A stretch of DNA of 64,000 bases from Edaphobacter aggregans DSM 19364 (lineage in GTDB: Bacteria > Acidobacteriota > Terriglobia > Terriglobales > Acidobacteriaceae), in NCBI RefSeq assembly GCF_000745965.1, contig NZ_KN050788.1:111143-175142 (forward strand). Reading direction: 5' to 3'. The notes under the pieces are model-generated. The model searched no databases. It worked only from the letters and a program-made list of their open reading frames with translations, and was not told where the DNA came from. Position 1 is the first letter of the stretch. Each line of letters begins with the position of its first letter. The translations under genes and the position numbers were made by a program. Below, piece by piece: positions 7,932 through 17,156 of the stretch.

Positions 7932-9422
7932 ATGAAGACCCCTGTGCAGGCGTCAGAATTTCCGGCTCCGGTTTATCGCGATACGGTGCTTGCTCCGGTG
8001 TTTGCGGATGCGAAGCGTTATTTTCTTGAGCCGCTGCTGAAGATTGAGTATGCGCACACGCTGATGCTGGCGCGGCAAGGAATCATGCCCAGGGAAGAGG
8101 CGGCGTTGTGTCTTCGCGGGCTCAATGGGCTGGATGTCGCCGAGATACGGGCGACGAAGTATGACGGGACGTTTGAAGACCTGTTCTTCTACATCGAGAA
8201 GAAGCTGGCAGCGGTGTGTGGGGAAGAGATCGCGGGCAAGATGCATACGGCGCGCAGCCGCAACGACATCGACCTGACGATGTATCGCATGGTGCTACGC
8301 GGCCGGCTGTTGCGGATGCTTGATGGTTTGCTGGAGCTTCGGCGGCTGCTGGTGGCACTGGCCTGGGAGCATCGCGCGGCGCTGATGCCGGCCTATACGC
8401 ACAACCAGCCGGCGCAGCCGACGACGCTGGGCCACTATCTGATGGCGTACGTCGAGGTGGTGGAGCGCGACACGGAGAGATTACGCGAGGCGTATGCACG
8501 GGTGAATCGGAATCCTCTGGGAGCGTGCGCGATCACGACGACGGGATTTCCGATCGACCGGAATTTCACGGAGCGGCTGCTGGGGTTCGAGGGCTTGCAG
8601 GTGAACTCGTACGGCGCGATTGCGGCGGTGGACTATGTTGCGGAGAGCTGCTCCGTTCTGGCGACGGCAATGCTGAGCATGGGGCGCTTTACGCAGGACC
8701 TGTTGCTGTGGAGCACGGTGGAGTTTGGCTATGTGCGGCTGAGCGATGGGTATGTGCAGATCTCGAGCATCATGCCGCAGAAGCGAAACCCGGTTCCGTT
8801 CGAGCATGTGCGCGTGCTGGCGAGCCGGGCCCTGGTGGAGGCGCAGGGCGTGTTGGGAACTCTGCACAATACGCCGTTCGCCGATATGAACGATGCGGAG
8901 GACGATTTGCAGCCGCTGGTCTACACGGCGTTTGATGATGCGGAGCGGGCGGTTCGGTTGCTGACGGGAGCGCTGGGCGAGGCGGAGTTCGACACGACGA
9001 GAATGGCGGAAGCCGCCGATGGGAACTTTCTCCCCGTGACGGAGCTGGCCGACACGCTGGTTCGTGCGACAGGCATGAGCTTTCACGCGGCACACGCGGT
9101 CGTGAGCAGGGCGGTGCGCGAGTTGAATGGCAAGTACGACGCCGATGCGATGACCGCGATTGTGCAGCGTGAGCTTGGCGGTGGGTACAGGATTGCGAGG
9201 GAGACGATTCGCGGCGCACTGAGTGCGGAGAACTTTGTGGCGGTGCGGAGGGTTCCGGGCGGCCCGGCGGCGGAGGCTCTGGAGCCGGAGATCGAACGTG
9301 CGCGTGAGAGGATTGCGGAAGACGAGCGCTGGCTGAAGGAGTCGGAGCAGAGACTGGACGATGCACGGCAGGCGATGAGGCGCGAGTGCGATTCGCTGAT
9401 ACGAGGGATGGATGGACGTTAG
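7932..9422 (+). CDS. argH: argininosuccinate lyase family protein, 496 aa
   Basis: Member of the fumarase/aspartase superfamily: TARSRNDIDLTMYR near residue 105, HNQPAQPTTLGHY near 160, and the signature SSIMPQKRNP near 285, all characteristic of ArgH. ArgH cleaves argininosuccinate to arginine and fumarate, in the cytoplasm. The protein is longer than typical ArgH (about 460 aa) and has a charged, probably coiled-coil C-terminal extension (ERARERIAEDERWLKESEQR). It is translationally coupled to an amino-acid permease (11-bp overlap) rather than sitting in an arg cluster, so it may be a paralogue acting on another amino-acid adduct. The family call is firm; the exact substrate is less sure. 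Confidence 0.8.
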   Translation: MKTPVQASEFPAPVYRDTVLAPVFADAKRYFLEPLLKIEYAHTLMLARQGIMPREEAALCLRGLNGLDVAEIRATKYDGTFEDLFFYIEKKLAAVCGEEIAGKMHTARSRNDIDLTMYRMVLRGRLLRMLDGLLELRRLLVALAWEHRAALMPAYTHNQPAQPTTLGHYLMAYVEVVERDTERLREAYARVNRNPLGACAITTTGFPIDRNFTERLLGFEGLQVNSYGAIAAVDYVAESCSVLATAMLSMGRFTQDLLLWSTVEFGYVRLSDGYVQISSIMPQKRNPVPFEHVRVLASRALVEAQGVLGTLHNTPFADMNDAEDDLQPLVYTAFDDAERAVRLLTGALGEAEFDTTRMAEAADGNFLPVTELADTLVRATGMSFHAAHAVVSRAVRELNGKYDADAMTAIVQRELGGGYRIARETIRGALSAENFVAVRRVPGGPAAEALEPEIERARERIAEDERWLKESEQRLDDARQAMRRECDSLIRGMDGR

Positions 9423-10860
9423 TCGATTGCCGCTGACTGAGCCGGCGACGCCAAAGCAGCCGGAGCTTGAGCGCGGGCTTTCGACCCTGTCGGCGCTGGG
9501 GCTGAACGTGATCGGTATGGTGGGGATTGGGCCGTTCGTCACGCTGCCGCTGATCGTCGCAGCGATGGGCGGGCCGCAGGCGATGCTGGGATGGGTGCTG
9601 GGTGCGGCGCTTTCGCTGTGCGACGGGATGGTGTGGAGCGAGTTGGGAACGACGTATCCGGAGGCGGGTGGATCCTACGCCTACCTGAAGCATCTCTATG
9701 GCGAGCGCAAGCTGGGGCGAGTCTTCTCGTTTCTCTACGCGTGGCAGATTCTGTTCAGCTCGCCTCTTTCGATCGCTTCGGGGTGTATCGGGTTTGCGCA
9801 GTATGTGTCGTTCTTCGCTCCGAACTCGGCTCAGCCAATCTTTTCCGTGAGGCTGCTGGGAGTTCCGTTTGTGCTGAGCGGCCAGACGCTGATTGCGATG
9901 GGGGCTTGTGCACTGGCGTTGGCGGTTCTCTACCGGAGCATCGTGGCGATCGACAAGATCGTACGCTGGCTGGGTGTTGCGGTGGTGTTCACACTGGTTT
10001 TCGTCATCTTCGCCGGCTTTACGCACTTCGATCCGAAGATGGCCTTCGGGTTCCCGGCGGGCGCTTGGACGCTGAACAGCAGCTTCTTCATGGGCCTGGG
10101 AGCGGGACTGCTGGTAGCGGCGTATGACTACGGCGGCTACTACAGCGTCTGCTTTCTTGGGGCGGAGGTGCGCGATCCGCAGCGCACAATTCCGCGGGCG
10201 GTGCTGGGCTCGGTGGTGATTGTGGGCGCGCTGTACCTGCTGATGAATGTGAGTGTGCTGGGCGTGCTGCCGTGGCAGGAGCTGGCGCAGGAGAATGAAA
10301 GTCACGCGCGAATGTTTACGATCGCCGTATTCATGGAGAGGATCTACGGCCATGGCGCGGCTGCGGTCATCGTGGTGCTGATCGCAGTGGCGGCGCTGTG
10401 CTCGGTCTTTGCGCTGCTGCTTGGGCAGTCGCGGATTCCCTTTGCCGCTGCGCGAGACGGAAATTTTCCGGGCTGGTTTGGTGCGGTCCATCCGAAGCTT
10501 CGCATGCCGTACCATTCGCTGCTGTGGCTGGGAACGATCACCATGATCTGCTGCATCTTCCGGCTGCAGGAGGTGATCACGGCGCTGGTGGTGATTCGCA
10601 TCCTCTTCCAGTTTCTGCTGCAGGGCGTCGCGGTGCTGCTTCCGAAGCACCGCCGCGAACGCAGGGTTCGCGGCTACAGGATGCCGTTCTATCCGATTCC
10701 AGCGCTTCTTGCGCTGAGCGGATTCCTCTTCATCCTCTTTTCGCGGCCGAACTTTCACCGTGAGATTCGGACTGCCGGCATCATTCTGCTTGCCGGGCTG
10801 ATTGTTTTTGGGGTGCGCTTCTTCGCGGGCAGGAATCGTTCGGTGAACGGGTCAATCTGA
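9412..10860 (+). CDS. APC-superfamily amino acid permease, 482 aa
   Basis: About twelve hydrophobic segments; the first one carries the consensus GLNVIGMVGIGPFVTLP and the next ones SELGTTYPEAGGSYAYLK, both hallmarks of APC amino-acid transporters (unwound TM1 plus the P-E-A-GG-Y loop). Inner-membrane uptake or exchange of an amino acid or amine is the known family role. The start overlaps the end of the argininosuccinate-lyase-like gene by 11 bp in another frame, implying one mRNA. The substrate may therefore be connected to that enzyme (inference). The last residues (GRNRSVNGSI) are hydrophilic, as expected for a cytoplasmic C-terminus. Confidence 0.88.
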   Translation: MDVSRLPLTEPATPKQPELERGLSTLSALGLNVIGMVGIGPFVTLPLIVAAMGGPQAMLGWVLGAALSLCDGMVWSELGTTYPEAGGSYAYLKHLYGERKLGRVFSFLYAWQILFSSPLSIASGCIGFAQYVSFFAPNSAQPIFSVRLLGVPFVLSGQTLIAMGACALALAVLYRSIVAIDKIVRWLGVAVVFTLVFVIFAGFTHFDPKMAFGFPAGAWTLNSSFFMGLGAGLLVAAYDYGGYYSVCFLGAEVRDPQRTIPRAVLGSVVIVGALYLLMNVSVLGVLPWQELAQENESHARMFTIAVFMERIYGHGAAAVIVVLIAVAALCSVFALLLGQSRIPFAAARDGNFPGWFGAVHPKLRMPYHSLLWLGTITMICCIFRLQEVITALVVIRILFQFLLQGVAVLLPKHRRERRVRGYRMPFYPIPALLALSGFLFILFSRPNFHREIRTAGIILLAGLIVFGVRFFAGRNRSVNGSI

Positions 10861-10918
10861 TTGAAGAAGACGTACTCGCCGAGCCCGAGCGGAGTGATCA
10901 GCCGCGTGGTTCCGCCGT

Positions 10919-11272
10919 TTACGATTTATCCGTGAGCGGCTGGATAAGTGCACGATAGTCTTCGCGGGTGGGGGTGAAGACGTCGAGGACCTCTGAGGTC
11001 TCCAGCGCAGAGGCCTGGTGCTCGACGCCTCCGTCGACGATGAAGCTGTCGCCGGCGCGAGCATCGAAGACTTTGCCGCCGACGTCTACGCGGATGGCTC
11101 CGCTGATGACGTAGACGAGTTGGTAATGCGGATGGCTGTGGCGGGCGCCGACCCAGTCGGCATCGAAGTAGTGGCGGATCAGCATGAGTTGATCGGTGTT
11201 TGCGAGCACCTGGCGGCGCATGCCGGGCTCAGGGGTAAAGGTCTCGGGGTCGTTGTTCCGAACGAAGCTCAT
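10919..11272 (-). CDS. single-domain cupin protein, 117 aa
   Basis: Compact cupin barrel: motif 1 HSHPHYQLVYVISGAIRV (about residues 45-62) with the metal-ligand histidines, and motif 2 AGDSFIVDGGVEHQA (about 73-87). Small cupins of this type act as sugar or metal-dependent isomerase-like enzymes or sensors; no specific reaction can be assigned. ATG at 11270-11272. It is followed on the same strand by 58 bases up to the permease end and preceded by the mannosidase, but the intervening hairpin suggests separate transcription. Confidence 0.8.
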   Translation of the reverse strand: MSFVRNNDPETFTPEPGMRRQVLANTDQLMLIRHYFDADWVGARHSHPHYQLVYVISGAIRVDVGGKVFDARAGDSFIVDGGVEHQASALETSEVLDVFTPTREDYRALIQPLTDKS

Positions 11273-11330
11273 GGTGGTTTCTGTTCCTTTTCTCCAGAGT
11301 AATGGATGGAGCGGTGTGATGAAACAGAAG

Positions 11331-11353
11331 AGGCGAGCCGCGCGGGCTCGCCT
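11331..11353 (-). terminator. hairpin terminator downstream of the GH38 gene
   Basis: Perfect 9-bp stem AGGCGAGCC / GGCTCGCCT. On the minus strand it is followed by CTTCTGTTT, 19 bases after the mannosidase stop codon. The T-run is interrupted, so strength is uncertain. Confidence 0.55.
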
Positions 11354-11371
11354 CCAGTGGTTGGAGTAGCA

Positions 11372-14300
11372 CTATTGTTTCGCAGGCTGTGGATAGTCGA
11401 CGCGAATGGAGAGAATCTCGTACGGTGTGATGTGTGCTGTTATTTTGTCGCCAGAGAGAGCGAGCGGCGAGCCGACGGGCTTCTCCATCAGGTTGGTTTC
11501 GGTGGCTGCGGTTGCGCCTGGCGGTACGGTGAAGGTGGCGTCGCCCTGCTTGCCGGCCCATTCGAAGACGCGGAAGATGATGCCGTTGTCATCCTCGGCC
11601 TTCTTCATCGCTGTGAGGACGACGTTGTCCTGCGCGACCGAGGCGTAGGAGTGCTCAAGCGGCAGTGAGCCAGTGTGCGCGGCGACCTGCTGGGCGCGAA
11701 GCTCGTAGTTGTACTGGTAGCCGCGGCGCTCGGTCATGGCCTGCTTCCAGGTTCCGGCGTGTGGGTAGAGAGCGTAGCTGAAGCGCTGGTGGCCCTTGTC
11801 GGCGACTGGATCGGGCCAGGTGGGCGAGCGCAGCAGCGTGAGGCGGAGCGTGTTGCCCTCGGCGTCGTAGCCATACTTGGCTTCGTTGAGGAGCGAGAAG
11901 CCGTGGTGCTCGTCACCGAGGTCGGCCCAGCGCATCGCGGGCACTTCAAACTGCGCCTTCTCCCATGAGTTGTTGCGTGTGGTGGGCCGCTCGATGGTTC
12001 CGTAGGGAATCTCGTAGGTGGCCATGGGGCCGGAGGCCGCGAGCGGGAAGGCTGCCTTGAGGAGGACGTGAGTTTCCTGCCAGTCGATGTCGTTGATGAC
12101 GTCGACGGTGTCGGTGTTGGCGTAGAGCTGGATGTCCTGAACGAACTTCGAGGACTGCCAGGTGCGCGAGACTCGGATGACGGCGCGCAGGGGGCCCTTC
12201 TCGACGAGTTCGACGGAGTCGACCTTGTCGATAGGGGTCATGTGATCGAGTGTGCCGGGATCGATGTTCCAGGCGTCGTACTGCTTCGGAAGATCATGGA
12301 AGGTCTGGAGCTGGTTGCCGCAGGCGCCTTTTGCGAGCGACTCGAAGTTCGACTTCTTGTCGTAGAGGCTGGTGATGCAGCCGGTCTTCGGGTCGACCTC
12401 GACGCGGAGGAAGCCGTTCTCCATCGTAGTGCCGCTGGCCTTCAGGTCGGTTTTGAAGGGCTTTTCTCCGGCGACGGCGTGAAGCACCTGGTAGCCGAGC
12501 GAGGGGACATCGTGCGCCTGCACGAGCAGCTTGTAGGTGCTGGTCTTTGGATCACTGGAGAGGACCTTGGTGGGAAGCACGTTATTGTGCTCGTCGAGGA
12601 GGGAGACGCTGTTGGTTGTCGGCGACGGCATCTGCACGGTCACAGTGGTGACGCCGGTGTGCGCCCATGCCAGTGGATTGAAGATGAGCACGGGAACGTC
12701 GCCAGCCGCTTTGGTGTTGATGTTCGCTGCGAGCGTGTGGAGCGAGTGCGAGGTGATCTCGTTGGTCTCGTAGCGGACGTGGTCGAACTCTTCCTGGGCT
12801 TCCTTGTAGATGATGCCGATGCCGGAGCCTGCAGCAAGGTCGTGGAAGCCGTTGAAGGTGACCTTCTTCCACGCATCGGTGAATTGGTCGTTGGGATAGC
12901 GGTCGCCGTTGAGCCAGGCGAGCGAGGCGTACTTCTCGGCGTTGAGGGTCTGTTCCTCGCTCTCGCGCATGTTGCGCTTGTGCTGTGCCTGCGAGGTCAT
13001 GACGCCGCGGTGATACTCGAAGTAGAGCTCGCTATCCCATGTGGGGATGTCGATCTTGCCGGCTTCGGGTGTGGAGACTTTGTAGCCCTTTGCGATGGAG
13101 ACGTAGTTCCACTCGGGCGAGTCGGGAGCGATCTTCTTCTCGACATCCGTGAAGTAGCTCTGTGCGGTTCCGAACTCGAGCTTCGGCATGACCATGCCGG
13201 GCTGCGCCCAGTGGTTGCCCTCGTCGAGGATGGCGCGCGTGGGACCGCCGCCGTGATCGCCGACGCCGTAGAGGTCCATCATCTCGTCCATCCCGGGCAC
13301 GTGCTCACGCGCCATGGCTAGGTCGCCAGAGAGACGCACGGGGTTGAGGTTCGTGTTGGCGTAGTCGTGCGGGAAGTACGTGAGGACCTTGCTGCCGTCA
13401 GGCGACTTCCACCAGAAGAGTTTGAACGGAAGCTGGTTGGTGTCGTTCCACTGCATCTTCTGCGTGACGAAGTAGTCCATACCGGAGCGCTTGTAGATCT
13501 GGGGAAGCTGCCAGTTGTAACCGAAAGAGTCGGGGTTCCAGCCGATGCGGACGTCGACGCCGTACTCCTTCTGGAACCAGCGCTTGCCGATGAGCAGCGA
13601 GCGGACCTGCGATTCGCCGTCGGGCATGTTGAGGTCAGGTTCGACCCACATGCCGCCTACGATCTCCCAGCGGCCTTCCTTGATGCGCTTCTTAATCTCA
13701 TCGTTGATGGCGGGATACTTCGTGGCGATCCACTCGTTGTAGGCGGCGGCGGACTGCGTGTAAGTGTAGTTGGGGTACTCGTTCATCAACTGCAGCGCAG
13801 TGGAGAAGGTGCGCTTGACGACATCGACTGTCTCAGAGACCGGCCAGAGCCAGGCGGCGTCAATGTGCGAGTTGCCGGTGAGGTAAATTGTTGCCTGCTG
13901 CAGCGTGGGGCGAAGCGTCTCAAGCCTCTGACAAGCAGCGGTAAGCGAGGCATCGAACTTCGACTGATTGGCGCTGTCGAGCGCGGCAAGATCGACTGTT
14001 GCGATCGACTCATTCAGTGTCGCCATGTCTTTTTCAGGATTTTTTGAGAGCGATGGGAGGAGCGCGGCGCTCGAGATGAACTCAAGCCGCAGGTCGGAGG
14101 GGTTGGGCCGGTTCGCGGCGAACTCGATGCGGGTGGAGACGCCGTTGAAGTTCTTCACGTCGACGGTGTGCAGAAGCTTGACCGCGACGAGGATCTTGTC
14201 GCCGGGTTTGGCCTGGTCGAAGAGAATGATCGGCTCAAGGTCATCGCCGAGCGCCACGCGGCGGCCGTTGAAGTAGATGATCTCTGGGACAGGCCCGTTG

Positions 14301-14695
14301 GCTCCGGCGCGGAACTGAAACCAGATGCGCGCGCCGGTGAGGTCATAGCCGTTGAGTGTCTTGGGGATTTCAATGAGACGGCGATACCAGACGGCGTCGT
14401 TGGGGGCCTTGCTGCGCGGCTGGACGGTCTCCCAGGAGGAGTCGTTGAGCGCGGGATCTTCGCCGTGGGCAAGGTCGCCGGGATGATAGCGCCAGTCGGT
14501 GGCTGGAAGCTCGCTGAAGTTGCCGAGGCGCTCGATGGTCTTCTGCGATTCCGGCGGGAGCGGCTTGACGATCTCGGCGATCGTTCTGGCTCCTCGTTGC
14601 GCGGTGAGATGAGTAGCAGGGATTGCGGTAAAGAGAAGAGCGAAGAGGATTCTTGCTGTGGTGCGCAGTGCTGAGGGGCGAAGAGAGACGATCAA
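11372..14695 (-). CDS. exported GH38 alpha-mannosidase, 1107 aa
   Basis: Signal peptide (RILFALLFTAIPATHLTAQ), an N-terminal beta/galactose-binding-like region, then the GH38 catalytic domain: zinc ligands in GNSHIDAAWLW (about residue 275), nucleophile Asp in GWNPDSFGYNWQLP (about 390) and a further His ligand in YGVGDHGGGPTR (about 475). The long C-terminal beta domains (residues 680-1100) are usual for the family. GH38 enzymes hydrolyse alpha-mannosides; export suggests action in the periplasm on glycoprotein or fungal/plant mannans. The start is TTG, supported by AAGGAG nine bases upstream. It forms a single-gene unit between terminator-like hairpins. Confidence 0.9.
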   Translation of the reverse strand: MIVSLRPSALRTTARILFALLFTAIPATHLTAQRGARTIAEIVKPLPPESQKTIERLGNFSELPATDWRYHPGDLAHGEDPALNDSSWETVQPRSKAPNDAVWYRRLIEIPKTLNGYDLTGARIWFQFRAGANGPVPEIIYFNGRRVALGDDLEPIILFDQAKPGDKILVAVKLLHTVDVKNFNGVSTRIEFAANRPNPSDLRLEFISSAALLPSLSKNPEKDMATLNESIATVDLAALDSANQSKFDASLTAACQRLETLRPTLQQATIYLTGNSHIDAAWLWPVSETVDVVKRTFSTALQLMNEYPNYTYTQSAAAYNEWIATKYPAINDEIKKRIKEGRWEIVGGMWVEPDLNMPDGESQVRSLLIGKRWFQKEYGVDVRIGWNPDSFGYNWQLPQIYKRSGMDYFVTQKMQWNDTNQLPFKLFWWKSPDGSKVLTYFPHDYANTNLNPVRLSGDLAMAREHVPGMDEMMDLYGVGDHGGGPTRAILDEGNHWAQPGMVMPKLEFGTAQSYFTDVEKKIAPDSPEWNYVSIAKGYKVSTPEAGKIDIPTWDSELYFEYHRGVMTSQAQHKRNMRESEEQTLNAEKYASLAWLNGDRYPNDQFTDAWKKVTFNGFHDLAAGSGIGIIYKEAQEEFDHVRYETNEITSHSLHTLAANINTKAAGDVPVLIFNPLAWAHTGVTTVTVQMPSPTTNSVSLLDEHNNVLPTKVLSSDPKTSTYKLLVQAHDVPSLGYQVLHAVAGEKPFKTDLKASGTTMENGFLRVEVDPKTGCITSLYDKKSNFESLAKGACGNQLQTFHDLPKQYDAWNIDPGTLDHMTPIDKVDSVELVEKGPLRAVIRVSRTWQSSKFVQDIQLYANTDTVDVINDIDWQETHVLLKAAFPLAASGPMATYEIPYGTIERPTTRNNSWEKAQFEVPAMRWADLGDEHHGFSLLNEAKYGYDAEGNTLRLTLLRSPTWPDPVADKGHQRFSYALYPHAGTWKQAMTERRGYQYNYELRAQQVAAHTGSLPLEHSYASVAQDNVVLTAMKKAEDDNGIIFRVFEWAGKQGDATFTVPPGATAATETNLMEKPVGSPLALSGDKITAHITPYEILSIRVDYPQPAKQ

Positions 14696-14830
14696 CGGGG
14701 GCGGCTCCTTATGGTCTGTGCGGCGTCGATTCTGGACGAGGTTTAGCGCTAAAGCTGAACACAGGGAGTCTAACGCAGAATCGCCCTCCTTGTCGGAGGG
14801 CGAGGGTTGTGTGTCTTGAGGCGGACGAGC

Positions 14831-15880
14831 TCAGCGCTTGAGGACCGACTCGAGAAAGGCGAGGGCGCGGGGATCGCCGGACTGGGCGAGCCAGAAGAAG
14901 GCGTCCTTGCGGACGGCGGGGTTCTGGTTGGTCTCGGCGACGTGGATCAACTGTGGTACGCCTTCCTCCTTCGGCAGCTGGCTAAGCGCGAAGACGGCTT
15001 TCTTCTTCACCTGCTGATCGGGGTCGTTCTCGATGGCGTTGGTGATAGCCGCGGATGCCTTCTTGCCGGCCTTTTGCGCGAGCCAGAAGATCGCCTGGCT
15101 GCGAACGCCGACATTCGTGTCGGACTTTGCGAGCGCGATGAGTTCATCGGTCGCAGCGGGGTCCTTGTTGATCGAGAGGTCGAAGGCGAGCTTCTCGCGG
15201 AGCTTGGGGTCTTGTTCGCTCTTGATGAGCTTTTGTAGTGCGAGGAAACCATCGTGGCCACGCTCGGCTCCGAGCCAGAAGGCGGCCTTCTCGCGCAGTT
15301 TCGGCGAGTTTGACGAAGAGGCGATGGATGCGAGCTCTGACGTAGCTGCAGGTGAGGCGTGCATGGCCAGCGCGGCAAGAGCGCTGTCCGCCGGTTGCTT
15401 TTCGGTTCCCTGCGTGGCGAGCTGCGCAAGGTAGTGGACGCTGTCTTCGGGCTGAACTCCGGTGAGCCAGGTGAAGGGCACGCCTCCCGCGTTGAGACGA
15501 CAGCCGGCGTTCACAGCTCGGACCCTGATGACCGCGCTGTGATCGAGACGAAGCAGCACGTACATCTTTCCGGGCTCGGTGCTCTGGCTGGAGGTGTTTA
15601 CGCCGTGCTCGGAATCCTCGAGTCGATATTCACCGCAGCATCCATCGTCAGACGATCCGTTTGAATCAGAACACGAAGACGAATGGTGTCGCGGAAGAGA
15701 TGGAACCTCATATCCAATCCATAGCTGTTCGGTGGAGTGCTGAAATCGCGTCACCGTCGCGGACAGTCCTGCGCCTGCGGGCTCAGTGCTGAACTGCGTT
15801 TCGGAGACTCGCGGCTGCTGCGCGGAGTACGCGATCGCAGACGCACTAAGGGCTAGAGCAACGAGAAGATGCTTGTTCAC
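14831..15880 (-). CDS. exported HEAT-repeat protein, 349 aa
   Basis: GTG start with AAGGAG upstream. A signal peptide precedes a Ser/Asp/Cys-rich segment (about residues 65-95) and, from about residue 170 to the end, at least five HEAT-like helical repeats containing the recurrent block LREKAAFWLG / VRSQAIFWLAQ / VKKKAVFALSQ / VRKDAFFWLAQ. HEAT solenoids act in protein-protein contacts; no enzymatic motif is present. It is the last gene of the sigma/anti-sigma operon, 28 bases after the preceding gene. A role as an envelope partner of that regulatory system is inferred from conserved operon style, not demonstrated. Confidence 0.8.
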   Translation of the reverse strand: MNKHLLVALALSASAIAYSAQQPRVSETQFSTEPAGAGLSATVTRFQHSTEQLWIGYEVPSLPRHHSSSCSDSNGSSDDGCCGEYRLEDSEHGVNTSSQSTEPGKMYVLLRLDHSAVIRVRAVNAGCRLNAGGVPFTWLTGVQPEDSVHYLAQLATQGTEKQPADSALAALAMHASPAATSELASIASSSNSPKLREKAAFWLGAERGHDGFLALQKLIKSEQDPKLREKLAFDLSINKDPAATDELIALAKSDTNVGVRSQAIFWLAQKAGKKASAAITNAIENDPDQQVKKKAVFALSQLPKEEGVPQLIHVAETNQNPAVRKDAFFWLAQSGDPRALAFLESVLKR

Positions 15881-15908
15881 GGGACGTTCTCCTTTGGTGA
15901 AGACGCTG

Positions 15909-17156
15909 TTACTTGTTAAGGATCTCCATCATGTAGTCGGTGGCTTCCTTGTTGCGCATGACGCTGAGCTTCGAGACGATCATCTGCTTCAGCACAGGGT
16001 CCTTCTCAGCGCGTGCCAGCGCTATCAGGTCGTGTGCATCCCCCGAGATAAAGAGACCATCGAGAGCGGCCTTCTTTGACGCGGCGTCAGAGCTGCTCTG
16101 ATAAGTGGCCACCAGCGTGGGCGCTGCGGCAGCACCGCCCGTCACTCCCAGGTTGCGAATCGCCTTGCTGCGCAACACTGGATTCTGTTCCGTCTTGGCA
16201 ATGTTGCCAAGCATTTCACTGCCCTTCGACCCGGCGGCGACAAGAGCCCCGATGATCGCTGACTTCGTCTCTTCGCTCTTCGCATCGCGATATAGCGTGG
16301 CCAGTTCCGAGGTTGCACCCATGGCTCCCAGCGACTGCACGGCTGATTTCACCAGGACGGGATTCTGCTCGTTGCGTGCGGCGTCGACAAGCTTGTCCGG
16401 CGATCCTGTTACGAGGTACGACTGCAGGATCGCGCGCTTCACGCCTTCATCGTTGGAGTGCTGGTAGACATCGGCGAGCATATCGACAGACTTCTTGCCC
16501 TTGATAGCCGCATACATGCGAATCGCCTTGATCTGCAACTGCGGATTGGATTGACCGCGCGCAATCTGGCCAATCGCGTTCTGCGCCTCGGCAGTGTTGC
16601 TGTTCGCCAGCACAAACAGCGCACGCTCCTTCAGTTTCTCGGATCCGTTGCCGTTGAGGATCTGCTGGATGGCCGGCATCGCGCGTCCCTCATCCGTATG
16701 CATCAAGGCATTCAGTGCGAGCAGTTTCAGTTCGTCGTCGGGGGCGCCCTGCGGCTGCACGGAATTTCCGCCGGCGCCGCGAATCTCGATGCCCATCGCG
16801 TCGCACTCACTGATGTACCGACTCTTCCGATAGGTGTGGCCTAGCTCGACACAGGTCTCGAGCGCCCGTGCCGGCTGTCCCTCCTTGTTCTGCGCATAGG
16901 CCTTCCAATAGAGAGCAGCATCGGAGCGATCGCCATGCTGCGCAGCGATGTTCCCGAAGATGGACTCGGCGTCGGTCCAGCGGCCCTCGTTGATGGCGCG
17001 GGTACCGTCCGCGTACGAGCTGTTCTGCTCCCCTTCTTCCGGCACTTCGCCGAGATGAGTCGGCCCTGCAAAGACGATGGGTTGAAGGCAGAGAGCCGCG
17101 GGTGCAAACAGAGTGGAAGCAATCAGTGCTGCGGGAAGAATGGATGTAACTTTCAT
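15909..17156 (-). CDS. exported TPR-plus-HEAT repeat protein, 415 aa
   Basis: Signal peptide (LPAALIASTLFAPAALC) followed by a TPR-like pair (SYADGTRAINEGRWTDAESI and AALYWKAYAQNKEGQPARAL, residues about 47-105), then HEAT repeats from about residue 165 to the end with recurring K-x-KAIR-x-L / ALFVLANS blocks. No catalytic residues. Its ATG shares one base with the TAA of the anti-sigma gene (TAATG), a sign of translational coupling. Similar HEAT-containing partners of ECF sigma factors are frequent in Acidobacteriota; a periplasmic sensing or scaffold function is inference. Confidence 0.8.
   Translation of the reverse strand: MKVTSILPAALIASTLFAPAALCLQPIVFAGPTHLGEVPEEGEQNSSYADGTRAINEGRWTDAESIFGNIAAQHGDRSDAALYWKAYAQNKEGQPARALETCVELGHTYRKSRYISECDAMGIEIRGAGGNSVQPQGAPDDELKLLALNALMHTDEGRAMPAIQQILNGNGSEKLKERALFVLANSNTAEAQNAIGQIARGQSNPQLQIKAIRMYAAIKGKKSVDMLADVYQHSNDEGVKRAILQSYLVTGSPDKLVDAARNEQNPVLVKSAVQSLGAMGATSELATLYRDAKSEETKSAIIGALVAAGSKGSEMLGNIAKTEQNPVLRSKAIRNLGVTGGAAAAPTLVATYQSSSDAASKKAALDGLFISGDAHDLIALARAEKDPVLKQMIVSKLSVMRNKEATDYMMEILNK

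Noticed and set aside
8770..10758. Antisense open frame (662 codons) across argH and the permease
   Set aside because: His/Arg/Pro-rich reading typical of the complement of GC-rich membrane-protein genes; no domain.
10861..10918. Minus-strand fragment reading TPLGLGEYVFFNQIDPF
   Set aside because: Protein-like for about 25 residues but no start, no extension and no family; too short to call a remnant.
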